The notes under the pieces are model-generated. The model saw only the letters and a list, made by a program, of their open reading frames with translations. It was not told where the DNA came from and ran no database searches. Source: JAUPVN01 sp964423475 (lineage in GTDB: Bacteria > Patescibacteriota > Saccharimonadia > Saccharimonadales > CAIOMD01). From it: a stretch of DNA of 6,455 nt. The translations under genes and the position numbers were made by a program. Positions 1 to 4,159 of this stretch are shown here, one piece after another; position 1 is the stretch's first letter; the number at the start of each line of letters is the position of its first letter. The stretch covers positions 1 through 6,455 of the forward strand of contig CAYRFD010000043.1 of the NCBI GenBank assembly GCA_964423475.1. The letters run 5' to 3'.

Positions 1-1
1 G

Positions 2-82
2 GGGCCCAAATTGGGGGCTATACTCATACTGTTACTGATTTTAGGTGAGAGATTATTTGGGATTGATCTTTTTACGCTATAA
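2..82 (+). CDS. C-terminal end of a membrane protein (partial)
   Basis: One frame is open from the window edge to a TAA at 80-82 and gives 26 residues. They begin GPKLGAILILLLILGER and end GIDLFTL. The run of I and L looks like the last transmembrane helix of a larger protein whose start lies outside the window. Another frame is closed by TGA at 46-48. The stretch is too short to name a family. The AT-rich spacer and a separate promoter follow it, so the next gene does not appear to depend on it. Confidence 0.4.
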   Translation, partial: GPKLGAILILLLILGERLFGIDLFTL

Positions 83-88
83 ATCTAT

Positions 89-121
89 AAATTTATAAGT
101 AATTAGTTAATTTATAAATTT
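89..121. repeat. AT-only inverted repeat ahead of the transporter
   Basis: AAATTTATAA (89-98) and TTATAAATTT (112-121) are perfect 10-nt complementary arms around a 13-nt centre, followed by a short T run. The repeat lies between the stop of the upstream partial gene and the transporter promoter. It could be a weak terminator of the first or an operator for the second. Because the DNA is almost pure A+T, chance is a real alternative. Confidence 0.35.
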
Positions 122-136
122 TTAGTGTTAATATAG

Positions 137-145
137 TGTTATAGT
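137..145 (+). promoter_or_regulatory. extended -10 promoter of the MFS gene
   Basis: TGTTATAGT is an extended -10 element (TG, one base, TATAGT). No good -35 lies 17 bp upstream (AATTTT at 117-122), which is common for extended -10 promoters. Transcription would start near 152 and leave a leader of roughly 37 nt containing AGGTAG at 175-180, the only Shine-Dalgarno-like stretch before this gene. The surrounding 19 nt (127-145) recur with one mismatch at the promoter of the gene starting at 1547. Confidence 0.55.
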
Positions 146-188
146 GAATACTAACTATACATTGTAAAGTAAATAGGTAGCATTAATT

Positions 189-1472
189 ATGAAAAATTTG
201 CAAAAACATTTTGGTAAAAAGCCCCTTTTAGCAATTTTTATGACCGTATTTGTAGACCTTGTTGGCGTTGGTATTTTAATACCAATTTTTCCGCAATTAA
301 TTACGCCTGGGTCACCAGACAATATTTTGCCAGCAGGCTGGACGTTTAAAGACGGCTTAATATTGTTAGGCTGGTTAAGTGCAGCCTACCCTATTGCACA
401 ATTTTTGGCTGCACCTATCTTGGGGCAATTGTCAGACAAGTTTGGTCGTAAAAAAGTGCTTACAATATCTATTTTAGGTACAGCAATAGGTTATGCATTA
501 TTTGCTATTGGTATTGCTACAAAAAATATTCCATTACTTTTTGCATCGCGCATATTAGACGGTGTTACCGGGGGTAATATTTCTGTTGCGCAAGCTGCTA
601 TTGCAGATATTAGCACAGATAAAAATAGGGCAAAAAACTTTGGTTTAATTGGTATGGCCTTTGGTTTGGGTTTTATTTTAGGACCATATATTGGTGGTAA
701 ACTTGCAGACCCAGGTGTAGTTAGTTGGTTTAGTGCCGCCACACCATTTTGGTTTGCCATGGGCCTCAGCTTATTTAACATGTTGCTTATAACCTTATTT
801 TTGCCAGAAACATTAAAAATAAAAAGTACAAAACGTGTAGATATTGCTAAGCCCTTTCATAATATTGCCAGCGCTCTAACTCGCCCTGGTTTGCGCAGTG
901 TTATGCCAAGTAGTTTTTTGTTTACAGCTGGTTTTACCTTTTTTACCACCTTTTTTGGCGTAGTTTTAGTACAAAAGTTTAGCTTTAGCACAAGTAGCAC
1001 CGGCGATTATTTTGCGTATGTTGGTTTGTGGATTGCAGTTGTTCAAGGCGCACTAGTTGGAGTTGTTTCTAAAAGATTTAAAGATTATCAAGTTTTACGC
1101 GTAAGTATGTTTATATCTGCCATAGCACTGCTGGGCTATGTATTTATACCGGCGGGTGAATATAAATGGTTGTTTTTAGTGCCCCCACTAATGTCTTTGG
1201 GCAACGGGCTAACAATGGCGTTTAATAGTAGCTTAATTAGCCGTATAACACCCAAAAACATGCAGGGAGAGGCCATGGGTATAAATTCTAGTGTTATGGC
1301 ACTTGCCCAGAGTATACCTGCTGCTATGTCTGGCTATATTGCCACAATCGGCATTAATTTACCGCTAATAGTTGGTAGTAGCGTAATTGCTTGTGCTGGT
1401 ATTGCCTTTTGGATATTCTTTAAACCCGGCCGAGACGACAGGTTTGCCGGCAAACTAAATTATTCCGAATAA
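189..1472 (+). CDS. MFS transporter, DHA1 drug-efflux (TetA-like) type
   Basis: A 427-residue inner-membrane transporter with about 12 hydrophobic segments, the usual size of a 12-TM major facilitator. The first helix carries DLVGVGILIPIFP (residues 23-35), an acidic residue in TM1 as in drug/H+ antiporters. Loop 2-3 carries the MFS motif A, GQLSDKFGRKK (79-89). TM5 carries GFILGPYIGG (161-170), the motif C signature of proton-coupled exporters. The second half has TPKNMQGEAMGINSS (354-368), typical of TetA-like members. By family it should export a small molecule in exchange for protons, but the substrate cannot be read from sequence and tetracycline resistance should not be assumed. It starts at ATG 189, ahead of a basic N-terminus (KNLQKHFGKK). 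It appears monocistronic, with its own promoter upstream and another at 1512-1540. Confidence 0.9.
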   Translation: MKNLQKHFGKKPLLAIFMTVFVDLVGVGILIPIFPQLITPGSPDNILPAGWTFKDGLILLGWLSAAYPIAQFLAAPILGQLSDKFGRKKVLTISILGTAIGYALFAIGIATKNIPLLFASRILDGVTGGNISVAQAAIADISTDKNRAKNFGLIGMAFGLGFILGPYIGGKLADPGVVSWFSAATPFWFAMGLSLFNMLLITLFLPETLKIKSTKRVDIAKPFHNIASALTRPGLRSVMPSSFLFTAGFTFFTTFFGVVLVQKFSFSTSSTGDYFAYVGLWIAVVQGALVGVVSKRFKDYQVLRVSMFISAIALLGYVFIPAGEYKWLFLVPPLMSLGNGLTMAFNSSLISRITPKNMQGEAMGINSSVMALAQSIPAAMSGYIATIGINLPLIVGSSVIACAGIAFWIFFKPGRDDRFAGKLNYSE

Positions 1473-1511
1473 GCCATAGTAGCTAGATTTAAGTGCCCAA
1501 ATACGTAAATA

Positions 1512-1540
1512 TTGCATATTTGTTAATTTAGTGTTATAGT
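1512..1540 (+). promoter_or_regulatory. promoter of the 119-aa gene, leaderless geometry
   Basis: TTGCAT (1512-1517), a 17-bp spacer, then TATAGT (1535-1540) with TG at 1532-1533 make a strong extended -10 promoter. The expected start, 6-7 nt past the -10, falls on or beside the ATG at 1547. The message would therefore have essentially no 5' leader, and there is no Shine-Dalgarno sequence. A 6-bp inverted repeat, AAATAT (1507-1512) and ATATTT (1516-1521), sits over the -35 and could be a regulator site or chance. Confidence 0.65.
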
Positions 1541-1546
1541 ATTGTT

Positions 1547-1906
1547 ATGATATTTCGTAGAGATGGGCAAAAGACACTAAGTGAAGAAGTACATAAATTT
1601 GCATATGGTATAGATCTTACTAGCGTAGATTGGAAATTAAGAATTGAAAACTGCGAAGCAGCTTTATTGTTTCTGGGGCAAAAGTATAAACTTGAATCTG
1701 ATGAATCAATAAAAAAACAAATATCTCAAGACTATCAAAGTACAGAAGGGTTTTTAAGAGAGGCGCGTCAAAATTTTGCCGATGCACAGCTTATTTCATC
1801 TGAACACGAAAGGCTATCTTCTGAAGTTGATGTGTATGAAGCAGAGTTTGGTTTTATAAAACGCTTAATTGGAAAGTTTGTAAATTGGAGAATGAGCAGA
1901 ATGTAA
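1547..1906 (+). CDS. hypothetical 119-aa helical protein
   Basis: I do not recognise a family. The product is a charged, soluble, probably all-helical protein with no signal peptide or transmembrane segment. A central part rich in E, K, S and Q (residues about 50-95) looks able to form long helices or a coiled coil. It ends in an amphipathic basic and aromatic segment, FIKRLIGKFVNWRMSRM (103-119), which might bind membrane or nucleic acid. There is one cysteine (residue 36). The ATG at 1547 is chosen because the promoter -10 ends only 6 nt before it, so no earlier start is available. It stands alone between the transporter and the tmRNA, in the same direction as both. Confidence 0.7.
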   Translation: MIFRRDGQKTLSEEVHKFAYGIDLTSVDWKLRIENCEAALLFLGQKYKLESDESIKKQISQDYQSTEGFLREARQNFADAQLISSEHERLSSEVDVYEAEFGFIKRLIGKFVNWRMSRM

Positions 1907-1942
1907 ATTAATATCTAATAAACGTAACAATTTATTATTTTA

Positions 1943-1951
1943 TGCTATAAT
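1943..1951 (+). promoter_or_regulatory. extended -10 promoter of the tmRNA gene
   Basis: TGCTATAAT is a perfect extended -10 (TG at 1943-1944, TATAAT at 1946-1951). A second overlapping TATAAT lies at 1951-1956. The -35 is weak (GTAACA, 1924-1929, spacer 16). Transcription would start around 1958-1963, about 20-25 nt ahead of the mature tmRNA 5' end at 1984, leaving a short leader to be trimmed, presumably by RNase P. Confidence 0.65.
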
Positions 1952-1954
1952 ATA

Positions 1955-1980
1955 ATTTCGGTACAAATAAGTACCAAAAT
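1955..1980. repeat. near-perfect inverted repeat in the tmRNA leader
   Basis: ATTTCGGTAC (1955-1964) and GTACCAAAAT (1971-1980) are complementary at 9 of 10 positions around the loop AAATAA. The repeat fills the gap between the -10 element and the mature tmRNA 5' end. As RNA it would be a hairpin in the precursor leader. As DNA it is placed like an operator over the transcription start. Sequence alone does not decide between the two. Confidence 0.5.
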
Positions 1981-2054
1981 TATGGGGCTGAATTTTAAGC
2001 TCGACAGTGGACCTTAACAAGCAAATTGCGCAAGCCGGTTACTCACCGTTATAG

Positions 2055-2153
2055 GGTAAAACAACAGATGCAAAAACATCTTTTAGCAATATGATTGATA
2101 GAGCTATCGCTTTACGCGGTGCTTTACGCAGTGATTTTGCACTAGCAGCCTAG
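2055..2153 (+). other. tmRNA tag-peptide reading frame
   Basis: The frame that closes with TAG at 2151-2153 ends in SDFALAA, the LAA-type degron recognised by ClpXP-like proteases. Reading back, it is open to a TAG at 2052-2054. If the resume codon is GGT at 2055, the tag begins GKTTDAKTSF and has 32 residues; an opening GKT is also how the Bacillus subtilis tag begins. TA at -5 and -4 before this codon fits the usual resume context. A second candidate is GCA at 2070, giving 27 residues. Either way the tag is long compared with the 8-15 residues of most bacteria. The internal part repeats an ALR motif (IALRGALRSD). Confidence 0.8.
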
Positions 2154-2366
2154 TTAATAGGTTGCGGTCTTTTAGCTAGACACCAAATATTGCTATTTGA
2201 TCTCAAATTTATTTGGTTGCTGTTTTTAGTGCTATAAGAGCTAAAAATTTAAGACTTTCTTGTTGCTAGTAGTGCTATTTTGTTTGTTTAGCCAGCACAG
2301 CTATAAGATTTTAAACAAAACAAGCTTGTAGTGCATTTGCAACGTTAACCATTGGACGCGGGGGCG

Positions 2367-2385
2367 GTACCCGCCAGCTCCACCA
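2367..2385 (+). repeat. first copy of a 19-bp direct repeat (tmRNA 3' end)
   Basis: GTACCCGCCAGCTCCACCA forms the last base positions of the T-loop, the 3' half of the T-stem, the 3' acceptor strand and the CCA of the tmRNA. The same 19 bases recur exactly at 2546-2564, and identity stops on both sides (G versus T before, C versus T after). Gene 3' ends of this kind are well-known integration targets for tyrosine recombinases. Confidence 0.9.
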
Positions 2386-2422
2386 CGAAAACACCCCACC
2401 AAAGAGTGGGGTTTTTTCGTGG
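2383..2422 (+). terminator. intrinsic terminator of the tmRNA gene
   Basis: Arms 2383-2399 and 2406-2422 are complementary at 16 of 17 positions around the loop CAAAGA. The core ACCCCAC/GTGGGGT is followed at once by more T residues (2413-2417), a classical intrinsic terminator. The wider stem begins with the CCA of the tmRNA itself, so the mature 3' end is partly paired in the precursor until trimmed. The A-tract on the other arm would also allow some function on the minus strand. Confidence 0.88.
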
Positions 2423-2432
2423 TTGGGGTTTG

Positions 2433-2564
2433 GGGGCTACCGCCCGAGAGGGTGAAAACTGCCAGATGGCAGTTTGAATTTTCTTTGCTTGTCCCGTGAG
2501 CGTGGTGCAAAGCAACACGTTGTCGAGCGGTAATAACAATAGCCTGTACCCGCCAGCTCCACCA
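2433..2564 (+). other. possible structured RNA or remnant with a tRNA-like end
   Basis: No protein gene is seen here. The stretch 2421-2560 is about 55% GC by hand count, in a genome whose intergenic DNA is mostly A+T. GGGGCT (2433-2438) can pair with AGCTCC (2555-2560), again with a G.U third pair, followed by A and CCA (2561-2564): the outline of an alanine-type acceptor. Inside are GCCC-GAGA-GGGT (2442-2453), a perfect 8-bp hairpin AAACTGCC/GGCAGTTT (2456-2475), and AGCGTGGTGC/GCAACACGTT (2499-2521), paired apart from one mismatch and one G.U. There is no canonical T-arm and I see no promoter. It may be a decayed tmRNA/tRNA copy, the inside of an integration scar, or a real RNA. Confidence 0.4.
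2546..2564 (+). repeat. second copy of the tmRNA 3' end (att-like)
   Basis: This is an exact 19-bp copy of 2367-2385, 179 bp downstream and in the same orientation. It lacks the 5' half of the T-stem, so it is not by itself the end of a normal tRNA. The pattern of an intact gene end and a detached copy of only that end is what integration into ssrA leaves behind. No integrase is present in the window, so any element would now be reduced to about 160 bp. Confidence 0.75.
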
Positions 2565-2583
2565 TTCTTTGCTATAGCTTTGA

Positions 2584-2595
2584 ATGGCATGCCAT
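2584..2595. repeat. 12-bp perfect palindrome in the intergenic region
   Basis: ATGGCATGCCAT is its own reverse complement. It sits in the gene-free stretch between the tmRNA tail copy and the convergent terminator at 2646-2681. No promoter next to it is clear, so a regulatory role is only a possibility. The rest of 2565-2645 shows nothing else I can support. Confidence 0.3.
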
Positions 2596-2645
2596 CATAT
2601 TATTATCTTGGTTTGCTGTTTAAGATTTTTTATTACAGATAAGAA

Positions 2646-2681
2646 GAATGCCTTTCATAGCTTTAGCGATGAAAGGCATTC
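2646..2681. terminator. hairpin terminator 3' of the minus-strand gene
   Basis: GAATGCCTTTCAT (2646-2658) and ATGAAAGGCATTC (2669-2681) form a perfect 13-bp stem with a 10-nt loop. It lies 43 bp past the stop of the minus-strand gene and faces the tmRNA region on the other side. On the plus strand it is followed by ATTATTTTT; on the minus strand by a weaker pyrimidine run. The position suits a terminator shared by converging transcripts. Confidence 0.75.
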
Positions 2682-2723
2682 ATTATTTTTACTATTGTGT
2701 TATATATATTATTTTAATTTAAA

Positions 2724-3362
2724 CTATACACCCGAGGCTCCTGGTGCGCCTGGACTTGGCTCTTTCCCGTGGACTTCTTTTTTTGCGATTTCTGCAGCGT
2801 AAGATGAGATAAATTTAGATACTGGTATTTGACCTTCTTTTATTAAGTTAGGAATACTATACCGTATAGAATCTGATAATCCCTTTGTTGTGCCTTGACT
2901 TGATATACGATCTTTTAAAATACGTTCCGCTTCTGCGAGCAATCCTGCCGATATATCTAAATTACCTTTTTCTAGTTCTTTTTGGGCGGATTTATTTAAT
3001 ATTTTTGCAAATAATATAGGTAATCGCTCATCGCTCATAACCGCTGCGGCGTGATTTAAGGCTAGCACAGTATGATCAACATATGTTACGTCATCTTCTG
3101 CTAGGTTATCGAGATCTTGAACAATTCTTGCTGCATCATGTGATTTTTTAGCCTCTGTTGTTTTTGTATCAATATCAAGTATATCAGCAAGTTCTGTGAG
3201 TGGGTTTTCGTCTTGCAATTCTAAAATACTTTGTTTTATATCGAGTATAGAATTATTAATTCTTTCTTTACGGCGTTTAAGCTTTATTCTGTCGAATATA
3301 TGGGCTATTAGATTTAACATTTCCGTTACTGGCGGTAATTTCTCGAGTTTTGGTAATTCCAT
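2724..3362 (-). CDS. hypothetical 212-aa helical protein
   Basis: I cannot assign a family. The product is soluble, charged and predicted to be almost all helical, with no signal peptide and no cysteine. A basic stretch, KLKRRKERI (residues 27-35), follows the first amphipathic helix. The middle is rich in D, E, L and A, with helices such as LPILFAKILNKSAQKELEKG (118-137). The last part departs from this: after EIAKKEVHGKEP come SPGAPGASGV and the TAG stop, a short Gly/Pro/Ala/Ser tail that should be disordered and is encoded by a locally GC-rich patch. The ATG at 3362 sits about 22 nt behind the predicted transcript start with no Shine-Dalgarno. It is transcribed divergently from the ABC operon, with the two promoters about 20 bp apart, so shared control is possible. 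Its function is unknown. Confidence 0.75.
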   Translation of the reverse strand: MELPKLEKLPPVTEMLNLIAHIFDRIKLKRRKERINNSILDIKQSILELQDENPLTELADILDIDTKTTEAKKSHDAARIVQDLDNLAEDDVTYVDHTVLALNHAAAVMSDERLPILFAKILNKSAQKELEKGNLDISAGLLAEAERILKDRISSQGTTKGLSDSIRYSIPNLIKEGQIPVSKFISSYAAEIAKKEVHGKEPSPGAPGASGV

Positions 3363-3390
3363 ATAAGGTTTCTTTGTTTAACTTATATAT

Positions 3391-3419
3391 ATTTTATAAA
3401 ATAATTTTTGTTTTGTCAA
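3391..3419 (-). promoter_or_regulatory. consensus promoter of the minus-strand gene
   Basis: On the minus strand, TTGACA (3419-3414) is followed by a 17-bp spacer and TAAAAT (3396-3391), very close to the sigma-70 consensus. The start would be near 3384, giving a leader of about 22 nt. The -10 is embedded in the palindrome ATTTTATAAAAT, and the -35 abuts a second palindrome. Confidence 0.7.
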
Positions 3420-3435
3420 TTTTATAATATAAAAT
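3391..3435. repeat. two related palindromes between divergent promoters
   Basis: ATTTTATAAAAT (3391-3402) and ATTTTATAATATAAAAT (3419-3435) are perfect palindromes; the second has one central base. Both are built from an ATTTTATA-type half-site. Their centres are about 30 bp apart, close to three helical turns, so a dimeric repressor could bind both on one DNA face and control the two divergent genes. In DNA this AT-rich, chance is also plausible. Confidence 0.4.
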
Positions 3436-3438
3436 AGG

Positions 3439-3467
3439 TTGTTGATAAGATGCATTAACTATATACT
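3439..3467 (+). promoter_or_regulatory. promoter of the ABC/FKBP operon, near-leaderless
   Basis: TTGTTG (3439-3444), a 17-bp spacer and TATACT (3462-3467) form a good promoter. The start, 6-7 nt beyond the -10, falls at about 3474, only 0-2 nt ahead of the ATG at 3476. No ribosome-binding site fits in that space. This is the same geometry as the gene starting at 1547. Confidence 0.6.
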
Positions 3468-3475
3468 AGTTACAT

Positions 3476-4159
3476 ATGCTTAAGCTAAACAATGTAACAA
3501 AAAAATATGGTAAAGCCGAAAACAGATTTACGGCTTTAAAAAATATAAATTTAGTTTTTAAAGAAGGCACAACTAACGCCATTGTGGGCAAAAGTGGTTC
3601 TGGCAAAAGTACTTTGCTACATATTATGATAGGGCTTGATCACCCCACAAAAGGTGATGTTTTATTTAACGAAAAAAGTATTTTTACAAGTTTTGATACC
3701 GATACTTGGCGTGGTCAAAATGTTGGTATTGTTTTTCAGCAGTTTTTTTTGCAGCCTAGTGTATCTGTTTTAGAAAACGTAGCATTAGCCCTTAAAATAC
3801 AGGGGATGGCAAAAAGAGCCCGTCTTAAAAAAGCTCATTTGGCGGTTAAACAAGTTGGTTTGCAAGATAAGGCAAAAAGTAAAGCTAATGATTTGTCTGG
3901 TGGTCAAAAACAGCGTGTAGCTATTGCAAGGGCTATAGTTAGTAGCCCATCTATTTTAATTGCAGATGAACCCACCGGAAACTTAGATAGCGAAAATGGC
4001 GCTATAGTAGAAGATTTATTGTTTGAGCTAAATAAAACGCTAGGTACAACAATAATTATTGTTACGCACGATGAAGATTTGGCTAAACGCTGCCAACGAG
4101 TTATACGCCTAAAAGATGGCGTAATAGAGAGTGATAATTTGCAAAAGGCGGTAAAATAA
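3476..4159 (+). CDS. ABC transporter ATPase, LolD/MacB-type
   Basis: A 227-residue cytoplasmic nucleotide-binding subunit of normal length for the LolD/MacB/FtsE-like group. In order it has Walker A GKSGSGKST (38-46), Q-loop GIVFQQF (84-90), signature LSGGQKQR (140-147), Walker B LIADEP (161-166), D-loop GNLDS (168-172) and the H-switch at H198 (THDE). All catalytic residues are present. The signature helix and the EPTGNLD run are typical of ATPases that partner MacB/FtsX-type permeases. The next gene is such a permease and begins inside this stop codon (TAATG), so translational coupling and a complex are expected. By family it hydrolyses ATP to drive extracytoplasmic conformational work rather than classic import. 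It has no Shine-Dalgarno. Substrate unknown. Confidence 0.92.
   Translation: MLKLNNVTKKYGKAENRFTALKNINLVFKEGTTNAIVGKSGSGKSTLLHIMIGLDHPTKGDVLFNEKSIFTSFDTDTWRGQNVGIVFQQFFLQPSVSVLENVALALKIQGMAKRARLKKAHLAVKQVGLQDKAKSKANDLSGGQKQRVAIARAIVSSPSILIADEPTGNLDSENGAIVEDLLFELNKTLGTTIIIVTHDEDLAKRCQRVIRLKDGVIESDNLQKAVK

Larger units (their letters stand above)
1984..2385 (+). ncRNA. ssrA: transfer-messenger RNA (tmRNA)
   Basis: This 402-nt gene encodes the RNA that, with SmpB, rescues stalled ribosomes and tags the unfinished protein for proteolysis. The 5' end GGGGCTG (1984-1990) pairs with CAGCTCC (2375-2381), including the G3.U wobble that identifies an alanine acceptor. The discriminator A2382 and an encoded CCA (2383-2385) follow. 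The conserved TCGACAG lies at 2001-2007 and GGAC at 2354-2357. The long helix 2 is visible: TTAAC (2014-2018) with GTTAA (2344-2348), and GCAAAT (2021-2026) with ATTTGC (2335-2340). Helix 5 is GCAGCCTA (2145-2152) with TAGGTTGC (2158-2165) and holds the tag stop codon. Three later helices fit the pseudoknot region: ACCAAATA with TATTTGGT (2182-2217), TTTTTAG with CTAAAAA (2223-2247), and TTTTGTTT with AAACAAAA (2278-2320). The oddity is the T-arm: the stem GCGGG/CCCGC is intact, but the loop reads GGCGGTA (2363-2369) instead of a TTCRANN form. Confidence 0.93.

Noticed and set aside
491..781. Minus-strand frame inside the MFS gene
   Set aside because: It is antisense to a well-supported transporter and looks like a frame shadow. 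The similar antisense frames at 4533-4724, 4803-4994, 5010-5258 and 5616-5822 are rejected for the same reason.
2363..2548. Group I intron interrupting the tmRNA T-loop, with 2546-2564 as 3' exon
   Set aside because: Introns in tRNA-like T-loops exist, but joining the two ends does not rebuild a TTCRA loop, the interval is too short, and helix 2 and the T-stem are already complete with the first copy.
2433..2564. A standard tRNA gene
   Set aside because: Only the acceptor end resembles a tRNA. There is no normal anticodon arm or T-arm and the length is far too great, so it is kept as an uncertain RNA or remnant.
2301..2590. Two minus-strand open frames over the tmRNA end and its flank
   Set aside because: They read through the tmRNA T-arm, its terminator and the repeat copy. 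Their composition reflects GC-rich structured RNA, not protein, and no promoter supports them.
2584..2802. Plus-strand 72-codon open frame
   Set aside because: It runs through the palindrome and the 13-bp terminator stem and into the convergent minus-strand gene. The product is Cys/Phe-rich low-quality sequence with no start signal.
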